From: Microbispora oryzae
Lineage (GTDB): Bacteria; Actinomycetota; Actinomycetes; Streptosporangiales; Streptosporangiaceae
DNA length: 64,000 nucleotides
Direction: 5' to 3'
NCBI RefSeq assembly: GCF_017896165.1
Contig: NZ_JAFCNB010000004.1
Location: 248,001-312,000, forward strand
The translations under genes were made by a program, and so were the position numbers. The notes beneath the pieces are model-generated. The model did no database searches and had not been told where the DNA came from. It was given only the letters and a program-made list of their open reading frames with translations. Below are positions 1-9,356 of the stretch, piece after piece; within the stretch, counting starts at the first letter, position 1, and every line of letters begins with the position of its first letter.

Positions 1-504
1 GCGGTCGGCGAGCTCGGCGTGCACCGTGGCGGCGAAGTCGGCGAAGCGCTTCGACGTGTCACGTGCGGGCCAGCCGCCCGCGTCTTCGAGCGCCTGCGGG
101 AGGTCCCAGTGGTAGAGGGTCAGCCAGGGGTCGATGCCGTAGCTGAGCAGCTCGTCCACCAGCCGCTTGTAGAAGTCGAGGCCCTTCGCGTTGTACGCGC
201 CGGAGCCGTCCGGCTGGATACGCGGCCAGGAGACCGAGAACCGGTAGGCCGTCAGGCCGAGGTCGGCCATCAGCCGGACGTCGTCCCGGTAGCGGTTGTA
301 GTGGTCGATCGCGACCTCGGCGTCGTGTCCCTCGACGATACGACCGGGGCGGCGGCAGAAGGTGTCCCAGATCGAGGTGCCGCGGCCGTCCGTCGCGAGG
401 GAACCCTCGATCTGGTACGCGGACGTCGCGGCTCCCCAGACGAACCCGGTGGGGAACATCTGGCTGGGGATCTCTGTCTCGGGTCGTGTGCCTTGCGTTG
501 TCAC
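1..504 (-). CDS. bglC: GH1 family beta-glucosidase, N-terminal part (cut by window edge)
   Basis: This is the first 168 codons of a glycoside hydrolase family 1 enzyme, which would hydrolyse imported cellobiose or other beta-glucosides in the cytoplasm. Visible GH1 landmarks are [11 protein letters not shown], the SVSWPRI strand and [12 protein letters not shown]; the NEP acid/base and the nucleophile motifs lie beyond the left edge. There is no signal peptide. The GTG start overlaps the TGA stop of the upstream permease (GTGA), so translation is probably coupled and the gene is the last visible member of the cebEFG-bglC operon. The symbol rests on this gene order plus the CebR boxes upstream of cebE; substrate preference is inferred. 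Confidence 0.9.
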   Translation of the reverse strand, partial: MTTQGTRPETEIPSQMFPTGFVWGAATSAYQIEGSLATDGRGTSIWDTFCRRPGRIVEGHDAEVAIDHYNRYRDDVRLMADLGLTAYRFSVSWPRIQPDGSGAYNAKGLDFYKRLVDELLSYGIDPWLTLYHWDLPQALEDAGGWPARDTSKRFADFAATVHAELADR

Positions 505-1394
505 GCCTTGACTGCACCTTCCATGAGTCCGCCGATGATCTGTCGGCCGAACACGATGAATACGACGATGAGCGGGAGGATGGACATCGCCGTGCCGCTG
601 AAGATGAGCACGTAGTCCGTGCCGTACTTCGCGTTGAGGGAGTTGATGGCCACCTGCACGGTCGGGTTGTCCGGGGTGAGAACGATCATGGGCCACATGA
701 AGTCGTTCCAGATGAGCATGAAGGTGTTGATGCCCAGCACCGCCATGCCCGGCCGCACGGCCGGCAGGACGACGTTCCACCAGATCCGCAGGGTGCTGGC
801 GCCGTCGACCCGGGCCGCCTCGACGAGCTCGTTGGGCACGGCCTGCTCGGTGTACTGCGTCATCAGGAAGACGCCGAAGCCGTTCAGCAGGTATGGCAGG
901 ATGACCGCCTTGAGGGTGCCGACCCACTCGAGGCTCACCATCACCCGGTAGAGGGGCACGATGCCCATCTGCTGCAGCGGGACCATCATGGTGAGCAGGA
1001 CGATCAGCAGGAGGATCCGCCCGCCTTTGAAGCGCAGCCGGGCGAACGCGAATCCCGCGAAGGTCGAGATCAGCACGACCGAGATGGTCACCGTCGACGC
1101 GACGATCACCGAGTTGGTGAGACCCGTCAGGTAGTGCGCGTCGGGGTTCGACAGCACGCGCCGGATGTTCTCGCCCAGGTTGCCGCCGGGGAGGAAGGGC
1201 GGCGGGATGTCCGTCGCATCCCGGTTGGACCTGGACGCGATGACCAGCATCCAGTACAGCGGGAAGGCCGAGATGATGAGGGTCGCGATCAGGACGATCC
1301 TCGTGAACGGCGTGGCCGTCCACAGGCTGAGGGCCCCGTGCCGCGAGGCCGCCCGCCGTCCCCGGGTGTCGGCGGGCGCCGAGAGCGTGGTCAC
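501..1394 (-). CDS. cebG: Sugar ABC transporter permease, MalG/CebG type
   Basis: 297-residue inner-membrane permease of a carbohydrate ABC importer with six predicted membrane segments. The EAA-type loop that contacts the ATPase is visible as [20 protein letters not shown]. The GTG start overlaps the TGA of the upstream permease (AAGTGACC junction); the longer open frame upstream is only a shadow of that gene. It would form a heterodimer with the preceding permease and work with the CebE-like binding protein. No ATPase gene lies in the operon, as in Streptomyces, where a shared MsiK-type ATPase is used; a candidate of that class lies at 16.1-17.4 kb. The cellobiose assignment is inferred from the operators and from bglC. 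Confidence 0.9.
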   Translation of the reverse strand: MTTLSAPADTRGRRAASRHGALSLWTATPFTRIVLIATLIISAFPLYWMLVIASRSNRDATDIPPPFLPGGNLGENIRRVLSNPDAHYLTGLTNSVIVASTVTISVVLISTFAGFAFARLRFKGGRILLLIVLLTMMVPLQQMGIVPLYRVMVSLEWVGTLKAVILPYLLNGFGVFLMTQYTEQAVPNELVEAARVDGASTLRIWWNVVLPAVRPGMAVLGINTFMLIWNDFMWPMIVLTPDNPTVQVAINSLNAKYGTDYVLIFSGTAMSILPLIVVFIVFGRQIIGGLMEGAVKA

Positions 1395-2365
1395 TTGTTG
1401 CCCCCGATCCGGCGGATGAGCATGAAGTTGATGAGAGATCCGACGAGGATCATCAGGAACAGCAGCCACGCGGCCGCCGATGCGTAGCCGTAGTCGAACT
1501 CGCGGAAGCCCTGCTCCACGATGAACATCGACACGGTCTGGAACTGGCTGTTCGTGCCGCCGTGGACGTTGCCGTTGTAGAACGTGGTCGGCTCGGCGAA
1601 GAGGGTGAGACCGCCGATGGTCGAGTTCAGCACCACGAAGATCATGGTGGGTCGCAGCATCGGGATCGTGATCTGCCAGAACTGGCGCCGTCGCGAGGCC
1701 CCGTCGATGGCCGCCGCCTCGTACAGGTCCTTCGGGATCGTCTGCATGCCGGCGAGGAAGATGATCGCGTTGTAGCCGGTCCACCGCCAGTCGATCATGC
1801 TGGAGATGGCCAGCCAGGACGGCAGGCGCTCGGTCTTCCAGCTCACGGGATCGGCGCCGAACCAGCCGAGCACCCAGTTGACCAGACCCCAGTCACGGCC
1901 GAAGAGCTGGGTGAAGACCACGGCGACCGCGACGACCGACGTGACGAGGGGGAGCAGCACGCCGAGGCGGACGAACAGGCGGCCCCTGATGCGCTTGTTG
2001 AGTGCGTTGGCGAGCAGCAGTGCGAGGAGGAGCTGCGGCACTGTCGCGATCACGAACATGCCCAGCGTGTTGACGACGGCGTTCCAGAACGCGGAGTCGT
2101 CGAGCAGCGAGGCGAAGTTGCCCAGGCCCGCCCACTTCACGGTGCCGGTCAGGTCGTAGTCGAACAGCGAGTAGTACAGCGTGAAGCCGAGCGGGAAGAG
2201 CCCGAACAGCAGGAAGAGCAGGTAGTAGGGAGAGATGAGGAAGTAGGGCGCGGCCTTCAGGTCCAGCCAGGACAGGAAGGAGCGGCTCGTTCGCGTGCGG
2301 CTGTGCCTCCGTGGGGGAGGTGCGGGGCTCCGTGTCGTCGGCCCCGCGCCGACGTGCAGGCTCAT
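1391..2365 (-). CDS. cebF: Sugar ABC transporter permease, MalF/CebF type
   Basis: 324-residue permease with a basic N-terminal cytoplasmic tail of about 40 residues followed by six membrane segments. The first is [20 protein letters not shown], and the EAA loop reads [20 protein letters not shown]. It pairs with the overlapping MalG-type permease downstream. An 84-nt gap separates it from the binding-protein gene, a common place for differential expression between binding protein and permeases, but I see no strong hairpin there. Family membership is clear; the substrate is inferred from context. Confidence 0.9.
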   Translation of the reverse strand: MSLHVGAGPTTRSPAPPPRRHSRTRTSRSFLSWLDLKAAPYFLISPYYLLFLLFGLFPLGFTLYYSLFDYDLTGTVKWAGLGNFASLLDDSAFWNAVVNTLGMFVIATVPQLLLALLLANALNKRIRGRLFVRLGVLLPLVTSVVAVAVVFTQLFGRDWGLVNWVLGWFGADPVSWKTERLPSWLAISSMIDWRWTGYNAIIFLAGMQTIPKDLYEAAAIDGASRRRQFWQITIPMLRPTMIFVVLNSTIGGLTLFAEPTTFYNGNVHGGTNSQFQTVSMFIVEQGFREFDYGYASAAAWLLFLMILVGSLINFMLIRRIGGNK

Positions 2366-2449
2366 GCGTTACCTTTCAGCGAAAGCAGGCGACCGGTCCG
2401 CCGGCGGGGTGCCGCTGCGGCGGACCGGTGTCGACTTGCGGACCTGAGG

Positions 2450-3802
2450 TCAGCCCGCCGCCTTCACGGCGTCGTCGACGAGCTTCTGCCAGGCCTGCGC
2501 GTACGGGACGGAACCGTCGTCGAGGGCCGAGATGACCGACTCGACGGCGTTCTTGACCTGGGCGTGCTTGACGCCGAGGAAGACCGGCTGGAGCGAGGAG
2601 GCCGACTTGGCGAAGATGTCACCGATCGGCGCGTTGTTGAAGTACTCGTTCTTGGTGCTCTGCACCGCCGGGTCCTGCTGAGCCTGGGTGTTGCTCGGCA
2701 TGTTGCCGGCGTAGGTGAAGACGCTGACCTGCGCGTCCTTGCCGGTCAGGTAGTCGAGGACCTGCGCGGCCTCCTTGGGGTGCTTCGACTGCTTGGGCAC
2801 CGCGAGCCAGGAACCGCCCCAGTTGCCGCCGCCGCCGGGCACCGCCGCGACGTCCCACTTGCCCTTGAGCTCCGGTCCGGCGGCGTCGTCACCGCTCACC
2901 ACGCCGAGCATCCAGGAGGGGCAGCCGAGAGTCGCGAACTGCGACTTCTTCATGCCCGTCTTCCACTCGTCGGTGAAGTTGCGCAGCTTGGCGGTGAGGC
3001 CGTCCTGGCTGATCTTGACCGCGAAGTCGTAGGCCGACTTGACCGCCGGGTTCTTGTCGACGATCAGGTTGTTGCTCGTGTCGAAGTAGGAGACGTTGCC
3101 GTTCTTGGCGGCCTCCTGCACCAGGACCACGTTGTAGAGGGTGTTGGTGCCGTCGACGAACTTGGTGTCCTTGACCTTGCTCTGGAACTTCTCGCCGACC
3201 TTGACGAAGTCGTCCCAGGTGGGCCAGAGCTTGCTGACCTCGTCACGGTCGGAGGGCAGGCCGGCCTTCTCGAACAGGTCCTTGCGGTAGCACAGGCTCA
3301 TGCCGCCGATGTCGGTGCCGAGGCCGAACAGCTTGCCGTCGGCGGTGACACCGTTCTGCCACTTCCAGTCGGCGAAGTCGGACTTGCGGTTCTGCAGGCC
3401 GAGCTCGCCGAGGTCCGCCCACCACTCCGGGTGCGCCTTGGCGAGGCCCATGCCGCCCTCGTCGATGCCGACCACGTCGCCGGCGCCCGCGCCGGACTGC
3501 AGCCACTGGATCATCTGCGGCCAGTAGACCTGCTCGAACTGGTCCGTCAGGTTGTCATTCTTGATCTTGATGTCGGTGTGGGAGGCGTTCCACTTGTCGA
3601 CCGCCTCCTTGTAACCGAAGTTCTTGCCGCCGCCGAAGGTCTGCACGGTGATCGTGATCGGCTCGGCCGCGGCCGAGGACCCGCCTGACGCCGACGACCC
3701 GCCACTGTTGTCCGACGAGGAACAGGCCGCGGTGACGCCGAGCGCCAGCGTCGCCACAGCGGCGATCGCCAGCATCCTGCCCCGGCGCGAGTTGTGAATC
3801 AT
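2450..3802 (-). CDS. cebE: Cellobiose-type sugar-binding lipoprotein
   Basis: 450-residue family 1 extracellular solute-binding protein. The N-terminus has a basic start, a hydrophobic core and a lipobox (VTAAC, Cys at about residue 26), so it should be a membrane-anchored lipoprotein. A Ser/Gly-rich linker follows before the mature domain. It binds the sugar outside the cell and delivers it to the CebF/CebG permeases. The ATG is preceded by GAGAGGGG at good spacing. Upstream lie two perfect TGGGAGCGCTCCCA boxes, the sequence bound by CebR, the cello-oligosaccharide repressor of Streptomyces. That makes cellobiose or cellotriose the most likely ligand, although sequence alone does not prove it. 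Confidence 0.88.
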   Translation of the reverse strand: MIHNSRRGRMLAIAAVATLALGVTAACSSSDNSGGSSASGGSSAAAEPITITVQTFGGGKNFGYKEAVDKWNASHTDIKIKNDNLTDQFEQVYWPQMIQWLQSGAGAGDVVGIDEGGMGLAKAHPEWWADLGELGLQNRKSDFADWKWQNGVTADGKLFGLGTDIGGMSLCYRKDLFEKAGLPSDRDEVSKLWPTWDDFVKVGEKFQSKVKDTKFVDGTNTLYNVVLVQEAAKNGNVSYFDTSNNLIVDKNPAVKSAYDFAVKISQDGLTAKLRNFTDEWKTGMKKSQFATLGCPSWMLGVVSGDDAAGPELKGKWDVAAVPGGGGNWGGSWLAVPKQSKHPKEAAQVLDYLTGKDAQVSVFTYAGNMPSNTQAQQDPAVQSTKNEYFNNAPIGDIFAKSASSLQPVFLGVKHAQVKNAVESVISALDDGSVPYAQAWQKLVDDAVKAAG

Positions 3803-3910
3803 TCCGGACCCCTCTCAGGTGGTATCCCGAAGTTCATGGGAGGTGATATCCCAGGCCGGTCCCCGACTCCACGGCCCGTGATGGTGATGCTTCGATGGTG
3901 CGCAGCACGT

Positions 3911-3924
3911 TGGGAGCGCTCCCA
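3911..3924. promoter_or_regulatory. CebR-type operator, proximal copy
   Basis: Perfect 14-bp palindrome TGGGAGCGCTCCCA, 108 bp before the cebE start codon. It is identical to the Streptomyces CebR box. Binding of a LacI-family repressor here would block transcription of the ceb operon until cello-oligosaccharide is present. The repressor gene is not adjacent within the window and may lie beyond the left edge. Confidence 0.85.
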
Positions 3925-4030
3925 CGAAGGGTCCTCTATGAGCAACGCGGGCGTCAATATGCCGAAACCTAACTGTTACTCCTGCCGTGGTTAGGGGTCC
4001 AAAAAGGTACGTTACGGTACATAAGGTGCT

Positions 4031-4044
4031 TGGGAGCGCTCCCA
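4031..4044. promoter_or_regulatory. CebR-type operator, distal copy
   Basis: A second perfect copy of TGGGAGCGCTCCCA, exactly 120 bp from the proximal box and 228 bp before the cebE start. It sits between the sulfatase stop and cebE. The rest of this 312-bp intergenic stretch holds an AT-richer segment around 3955-4025 that probably contains the promoter, but no unambiguous -35/-10 pair. Confidence 0.83.
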
Positions 4045-4114
4045 ATTGCATAGGGGGAGGAAAGGCCGGGCGACCATCTCCCCAACGGGAGATGGCCGCC
4101 CGGAGTCCCTCGGC

Positions 4115-5608
4115 TTACGACGGGGGCGGGGCGCGCGGGCCGGTGACGGACACCTCCGCGTGCACGCCCACGGCCACCGGGCCGGCCGAGTCGGCCACCC
4201 GGCAGGCCGCGCCCTCGCAGGCGTGCAGGAGGGCGAGCCGGGCCGACAGGGTCGCGATCAGCCCGGGATCGGCCGTGGCCGCGACGTTGCGCAGCTCCGC
4301 CGGGTCCTCGTACAGGTCGTAGAGCTGCCGTTCGCCGGTCTCGTACTCGACATAGGTGTAACGGTCGGTCCGCAGCGCGTTGTACGTGGGCGGGCAGCCC
4401 GGCGAGTAGGCGGCGTGCACGAACTCGATGAGGGCCGCGTCCCGCCACGGCACGTCGCGGCCGTGCAGCAGCGGCACGAGCGACCGGCCCTCCGCGAACG
4501 GCGGCGTGGCCGCCTCGCCGAGATCCGCGAAGGTCGGGGAGAGGTCCACGGTCGAGGAGAGGGCGGTGACGGAGGTCCCGGCCCGGACGCCGGGCCCGCG
4601 CACCACCATCGGAACGCGGATGTCCTCCTCGAACGGCGTGGTCTTGCCCGGTCGCAGCCGGTGCTGGCCCAGATGGAAGCCGTTGTCAGAAGTGAAGAAT
4701 ATATAGGTGTTGTCCAGCTTGCCCGCCGCGGCGAGCGAGGACACCAGCCTGCCCACCATGTCGTCGACGCCCAGCATCGCGCGCATCCGGTCCCGGTAGA
4801 CGCGATCGATGCGGCGGACGTCGCCGGCCGGCAGCGGCGTGCGCTGCCTCAGCCACAGCGGCTCGGCGGACAGGTCGGCCTGGTCGAACGACGGAGTGCG
4901 GGGGGCCCGCTCGCCCGTGAACGCGTCCGCGTGCCGCGGGGCGTAGTGGGCCGGCAGGTGCGGGGCGACCGGCGCCAGATAGAGGAAGAAGGGGTCGGCG
5001 CCCTCCCGGACGAAGCGGTCCGCCTTGGCGCTGAGCACGTCCTCCAGATAGTCGCCCGGCTCGTGGCCGTACTGCCGGACCGCGCCGTTCTCGTTGAGCG
5101 CGTAACCGTACTCCTGGTAGAGCCGGGTCACCGGGACGTCCCACTCGTCCCATCCCGGGGGAACGTACGACCGGGGCGCGCCCTTCGGATACTGGTTGAG
5201 GTATTTGCCCATGAGCCCGGTGCGGTAGCCGGCGTCCCGCATCCAGGTGCCCACGGTGGACGGCTCGAGCAGCCGGAACCGGGGGAACCCGCCCGTGGGG
5301 GCGCGGTTGCTCTCCACCTGGTGGCTGTGCATGTACTCGGAGCGCAGCAACGAGGAGCGGGAGGGGCAGCACCACGGGTTGGTGACGAAGAAGCGGCTGA
5401 ACGACACGCCCTGGCGGACGAGCAGGTTCCAGATGTGGGGAAAGCGCTCCAGACTGGCCGCGTCCAGGTCGTCGGTGAGGATCAGCACCACGTTGGGACG
5501 GCCGGACTGCGCGGGGACGCCGTGAGCGGCTCCGGTGAGCATGAGGCAGGCGGCGAGCGCCACGGCGGTACCGGCCCACCATCGCCGGAATCTCTGCGGT
5601 AGGGGCAT
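4115..5608 (-). CDS. Secreted sulfatase (arylsulfatase family)
   Basis: 497-residue type I sulfatase. Residues 1-33 form a signal peptide (RFRRWW, hydrophobic core, then AHGVPAQ). The mature part opens with RPNVVLILTDDLD, whose aspartates bind the metal. The formylglycine site C80-C-P-S-R fits the CxPSR motif, so an FGE enzyme should convert C80. Later metal and substrate landmarks include FTSDNGFHLGQH. ATG at 5608 is preferred over an upstream in-frame GTG because AAGGA lies 8 nt before it. It hydrolyses sulfate esters outside the cell; the substrate is unknown. The two neighbouring CebR boxes serve cebE, not this gene, which ends before them. Confidence 0.88.
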   Translation of the reverse strand: MPLPQRFRRWWAGTAVALAACLMLTGAAHGVPAQSGRPNVVLILTDDLDAASLERFPHIWNLLVRQGVSFSRFFVTNPWCCPSRSSLLRSEYMHSHQVESNRAPTGGFPRFRLLEPSTVGTWMRDAGYRTGLMGKYLNQYPKGAPRSYVPPGWDEWDVPVTRLYQEYGYALNENGAVRQYGHEPGDYLEDVLSAKADRFVREGADPFFLYLAPVAPHLPAHYAPRHADAFTGERAPRTPSFDQADLSAEPLWLRQRTPLPAGDVRRIDRVYRDRMRAMLGVDDMVGRLVSSLAAAGKLDNTYIFFTSDNGFHLGQHRLRPGKTTPFEEDIRVPMVVRGPGVRAGTSVTALSSTVDLSPTFADLGEAATPPFAEGRSLVPLLHGRDVPWRDAALIEFVHAAYSPGCPPTYNALRTDRYTYVEYETGERQLYDLYEDPAELRNVAATADPGLIATLSARLALLHACEGAACRVADSAGPVAVGVHAEVSVTGPRAPPPS

Positions 5609-5776
5609 GGAACTGATCCTTGCCACCGCCGCGTGACGGGAAACGTACGCGGCGTGACCACCGGGATGGCCCTTCCGGCGGCCGGCGGTCCGCCGGCGGA
5701 TCAGGAAGGTCCCGTCGTGGTCTGTTCACCGCGAGTTCCCGCTGGTGTCGTGTTGGCGGGCTATGGTGAGCGCGTC

Positions 5777-6787
5777 GTGAACGTCTCTTTACGCGGCGTG
5801 GGGAACGAGGGTCGGCACCACGCCGCCGAGCAGGGGTCGGCCGTCGCGTGGGTTGAGTCCCCACTGCAGCTCTTGTGCGTGGTGGAGGCACACCACGCGG
5901 GCCTTCTGGGCCGCACCACCCGGGTGGTGCCGAGAGCCGGCCTGGCCGCCCTGCGGCTGACCCGCCGCGAGCTCAAGCGGCTCGGCCTGCCCGAGGGCCT
6001 GGAGTTCGACGAGCCCGCCGGCCGCGTGCCCCGGCCGGGCCGTGTCTGGGCGGTGGGCGACGCCTTCTCCGGCCGGGTGCAGCTCGCCCTGGTCACCGCG
6101 CCGCCCGGCCGTACGGTCCTGGTGGACGACGGGCTGGCCACGATCCGCCTGCTGGAGCTTTTCGTCGCCCGGCGGCCGCTGCTGCGCGCCCGGGGCAAGC
6201 ACGGCGTCGGCCGCGCGGCGCTGGGCGCGGCGGCCGGAGTGCGCCTGCGTACCCGCAAGCCGACCGTCTTCACCGCGCTCCCCGTGCCCGACTCCCTGGC
6301 CGAGGCGGTGGAGCGGCGCGGCGCCCGCCTCGTCCGGCACGACTTCGCCTGGCTGCGCTCCCAGCCCGCCGACAGTCCGCCGGCCGAGCGCACGGTCGTG
6401 CTGGGCACCTCTCTCGTGCGCAACGGGCTGATCCACCGCGACCGCTACCTGCACTGGCTGGAGCGGATCGACGAGCCGGTCGCGTACTATCCGCATCGGC
6501 GGGAGGACCCGCGCGACCTCGACCGCGTCAGCCGCATCGACGGCCTCACGGTCTACGACGCCGGAGTCCCGGCCGAGATGACGCTGCGCGACCTGCGGCC
6601 GGACCAGCGGGTGCTGAGCCTGCCGTCGACGGCGGTGACCTCGCTCCGCGTCCTGCTGTCCGCCCGGGGCGTCTCGGTGGAGACCGTCGACGTCCCCGAC
6701 GACTGGTGGACGGCGTCCGCCGGTCCCTCGCTCCGCTCGCACCTGCAGTTGTTCGCACATGAAGCCCCCCGAAAGGTCGCTCCTTGA
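5777..6787 (+). CDS. Polysialyltransferase-like glycosyltransferase
   Basis: About 336 residues. The N-terminal core WVESPLQLL, a DDG motif within LVDDGLATIRLL, YYPHRRED and LPSTAVTSLRVLL match the pattern of the bacterial polysialyltransferase / GT52-like superfamily: an acidic-acidic-Gly motif, a basic His motif and an S-T motif. These enzymes transfer nonulosonic acids from CMP-sugars to glycans. The start is uncertain: GTG at 5777 is chosen because a -10-like TATGGT lies just upstream at 5762-5767, and the conserved core begins only about 25 codons later. It is coupled to the next gene by a TTGA overlap. The role in a nonulosonate polymer comes from the NeuA/NeuB fusion 5 kb away. Confidence 0.72.
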   Translation: MNVSLRGVGNEGRHHAAEQGSAVAWVESPLQLLCVVEAHHAGLLGRTTRVVPRAGLAALRLTRRELKRLGLPEGLEFDEPAGRVPRPGRVWAVGDAFSGRVQLALVTAPPGRTVLVDDGLATIRLLELFVARRPLLRARGKHGVGRAALGAAAGVRLRTRKPTVFTALPVPDSLAEAVERRGARLVRHDFAWLRSQPADSPPAERTVVLGTSLVRNGLIHRDRYLHWLERIDEPVAYYPHRREDPRDLDRVSRIDGLTVYDAGVPAEMTLRDLRPDQRVLSLPSTAVTSLRVLLSARGVSVETVDVPDDWWTASAGPSLRSHLQLFAHEAPRKVAP

Positions 6788-7998
6788 CCCGCCTGCTCGC
6801 CGTGGCCGACTCCGATTCGTATCTCAAGTGGGCCGCGGGCCTGCTCGACGCCGCCCCCGCGTCGTGGACGACGGAGCTCGCGGTGATACGCACCCCGATC
6901 GCCCCCTCCGACGGGCAGATCGCCGCCGCGGTCAGCGGCACTCGCATCGGCGGCGGGTCCGGCACCGCCCCGGCCGTCCTGTCCGCCCGCCAGCTGCGCC
7001 GGGCGGCCGAGCGGTTCGAGCCCGACGTCCTGCTGCTGGCCTGCACCGGTCCGGTCGTCGACGCGCTGGCCGCCGAGGTGCTCGCCGGCCTGCGGCCCCG
7101 GCCCGTTCTGGTGTCCGGCCTGCCCGGCATCTCGGTGCCCGCGACGGAGAAGGCCTGGATCTTCCGCAGCGGCTGCGACCTCTTCGTGGTGCACAGCGGC
7201 CGCGAGGTGGCCGAGTTCTCCGAGATCGGCCACCGGCTCGGCGGGGGAGGCGGGGTGGCCCTGGCCCGCCTGCCCTACCTGGACCTCGGCGAGCGGTCGG
7301 CCGGCGAGCGCGACCGGGTCGTCTTCGCCACCCAGGCCAAGGTGCCCCGCCGGCGGGAGGAGCGGGAGGCCGTCCTGCTCTCCCTCGCCGCGCTGGCCGA
7401 GGCCCGGCCCGACCTCGACGTCGTGGTGAAGCTCCGGGCGCGCGACTCCGAGCGGCAGACCCACAACGAGCGTCACCACTACGAGCGGCTGTGGAACGAG
7501 ATGGCCGCGCAGGGACGGGTCGCGCGGGACGCGGTGCGGTTCGCCGCCGGGCCGATGCACGAGCATCTGAGCCACGCGGCCGGGTTCGTCACGGTGAGCT
7601 CGACCGCCGCGCTCGAGGCGATCGCGGGGGACGTCCCCCTGCTCGTGCTGTCCGACTTCGGCGTCAGCGCCGAGATGATCAACCTGGTGTTCGAGGGCAG
7701 CGGCTGCCTCGGCACGCTGGACGACCTCGCCAAGGCCGACTTCCGCCGGCCGACGGCGGAATGGTGCGACGCCAACTACTTCCACGACGCGGCCGCGTCG
7801 GACTGGGCCGGCCGGGTCGACGCGCTGGTCGAGGAGTCGCGGCAGGGCCGGCTCGTCCCGGCGCGGTCGCTGCTCGACGGCCCCGAGCACGCCGCCGCGC
7901 GCCGCCGGGCCCGCCTGCGCCTGGAGGTGCCGCCCAAGGTCCTCCGGTACGGCTATCGCGCAAAGCGCCGGATGCGCCGCTACCTCAAGGCGTTCTGA
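6784..7998 (+). CDS. DUF6716-type putative glycosyltransferase
   Basis: 404 residues, TTG start overlapping the stop of the preceding gene (TTGA), with GAAAGG upstream. Visible features are an N-terminal Rossmann-like LLAVADSDSYLKW, a VFATQAKVPRRREER strand-loop, VVVKLRARDSERQTHNERHHYE and a C-terminal VSSTAALEAI segment. The last two resemble the donor-binding half of GT-B glycosyltransferases. The protein class recurs next to NeuA/NeuB homologues and polysialyltransferase-like proteins in actinomycetes, from which I infer a role in assembling the nonulosonate glycan. The reaction is unknown; no signal peptide or membrane segment is evident. Confidence 0.68.
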   Translation: MTRLLAVADSDSYLKWAAGLLDAAPASWTTELAVIRTPIAPSDGQIAAAVSGTRIGGGSGTAPAVLSARQLRRAAERFEPDVLLLACTGPVVDALAAEVLAGLRPRPVLVSGLPGISVPATEKAWIFRSGCDLFVVHSGREVAEFSEIGHRLGGGGGVALARLPYLDLGERSAGERDRVVFATQAKVPRRREEREAVLLSLAALAEARPDLDVVVKLRARDSERQTHNERHHYERLWNEMAAQGRVARDAVRFAAGPMHEHLSHAAGFVTVSSTAALEAIAGDVPLLVLSDFGVSAEMINLVFEGSGCLGTLDDLAKADFRRPTAEWCDANYFHDAAASDWAGRVDALVEESRQGRLVPARSLLDGPEHAAARRRARLRLEVPPKVLRYGYRAKRRMRRYLKAF

Positions 7999-8086
7999 CC
8001 GCGCTCGCCGGCCTGGCGCTCTGGCCGCGCTTCTGACCAGGCCGTTCCGCGTGGCGGCGTTTCTGCGCGGCGACGTCCCGGGCGGC

Positions 8087-9304
8087 TCACAGCTTCTCCT
8101 GGCGCGGGAGCACGACCTCCCTGGCCACGAGCATGAGAGCCGCGGCGAGCGGGATGCCGAGCAGCGCCCCGACGATGCCGAGCAGCGTGCCCCCGAGCAG
8201 CGCACCGACGATGGTGACCACCGGGGGCACGTCCACCGACGACTTGAACACGCGCGGCGAGATCAGGTAGTTCTCGACCTGCTGGTAGACGACGAAGAAC
8301 ACCGCGCACGCGATGCCGGTCCGCACCGACGTCAGGAAGGCCACCCCGGAGGCGACCACGGCGCCGAGGACCGCGCCGGCGAGGGGGATCAGGTCGGTGA
8401 CCGCGACGAAGATGGCGAGCGCCAGCGCGTACGGCACGTCCAGGGCGGCGAGGAACGGGAACGTCACCACTCCGGCGATCAGGGAGATGATCAGGTTGCC
8501 GGCGACGTAGCCGCCGATCTGGTGGATGATCTCGTCGCCGAGCAGCCGGACCCGGGTGCGGCGCGACCTGGGCACGAACCGGTAGGCGGTCTCCTTGATC
8601 GAGTTGAGCGACCCGAGGAAGTAGAGCGTGAGCACCAGGATCGTGAACGCGCTGAACACTGCACTGATCACGACGCCGGCCACGCCGAGCAGGCCGCCGA
8701 ACATCTGCGTCGCCAGGCCGCCGCTCGTCACGTACTGCTGGATCCGCTCCAGGACCTGGTAACGCGCGTCGACCGAGCGGATCAGCGGGTGATCCTGGAG
8801 CTGCCGCACATACTCCGGCAGGTGCTGGACGAACCCCGTGGTCTGTTCTGTGAGCGGCGGGACGATCGCCAGCCCGAAGGCGGCGAAGAACGCGATGACC
8901 GAGCCGAACACGACGGTGATGGCGACCCGGCGGGACAGGCCGCGCCGCTGCAGGGCCTCCACCGCGGGGTTGAGCCCGATCGCCAGGAACAGCGACACCA
9001 CGATGAGCATGAGGGCGGACCCGGCGCTCGCGATCGCCTGCACCAGCAGCCACGCGGTGAGCACGCCGAGCGCGCCGGTGAGGCCGAACATGAACGGGTT
9101 GCTCCGCAGCGGACGGCCCGGCCGGCCGAACGGCCGATCGGGGCCGGCCGGCTCGGGGTCGCCGGTGGTCTCGCCGGCGGTCTCGCCTGGGGCCGTGTGC
9201 CCGGTGCCGGCGGGGATCTCGGCGGGGATCTCGGCGGGGATTTCCGCGGGGATCCGGTCTCGGGGCTCGCCTGGGGGCTGTCGGGTGTCGTCCGTCTCGA
9301 GCAC
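8087..9304 (-). CDS. AI-2E family (PerM/YdiK-type) membrane transporter
   Basis: 405 residues. After a proline/glutamate-rich cytoplasmic N-terminus of about 75 residues come seven to eight membrane segments: paired helices near residues 80-125, a soluble excursion (VRQLQDHPLIRSVDARYQ), then the conserved C-terminal helix cluster with GAVLGAVVASGVAFL and the hallmark YQQVENYLISPRVFKSSVDVPP. Family members export varied small molecules or ions, and the substrate cannot be predicted. It lies between two parts of the nonulosonate locus in the orientation of the fusion operon, separated by about 50 bp, so co-transcription is possible. The GTG start is the longest option. Confidence 0.82.
   Translation of the reverse strand: MLETDDTRQPPGEPRDRIPAEIPAEIPAEIPAGTGHTAPGETAGETTGDPEPAGPDRPFGRPGRPLRSNPFMFGLTGALGVLTAWLLVQAIASAGSALMLIVVSLFLAIGLNPAVEALQRRGLSRRVAITVVFGSVIAFFAAFGLAIVPPLTEQTTGFVQHLPEYVRQLQDHPLIRSVDARYQVLERIQQYVTSGGLATQMFGGLLGVAGVVISAVFSAFTILVLTLYFLGSLNSIKETAYRFVPRSRRTRVRLLGDEIIHQIGGYVAGNLIISLIAGVVTFPFLAALDVPYALALAIFVAVTDLIPLAGAVLGAVVASGVAFLTSVRTGIACAVFFVVYQQVENYLISPRVFKSSVDVPPVVTIVGALLGGTLLGIVGALLGIPLAAALMLVAREVVLPRQEKL
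9211..9258. repeat. Four 12-bp tandem repeats in the AI-2E gene
   Basis: Units of the type CGGGGATCTCGG occur four times in a row; the first two are identical and the last two diverge. On the coding strand they specify the PAEI/PAEIPAG repeats of the cytoplasmic N-terminus. The 12-bp unit keeps frame, so length variation would only change the tail. Confidence 0.85.
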
Positions 9305-9356
9305 GGCTTCGCGACTGCCCGGAAACGATCGCCCGACACCTCGGCCGGGTCGCCCG

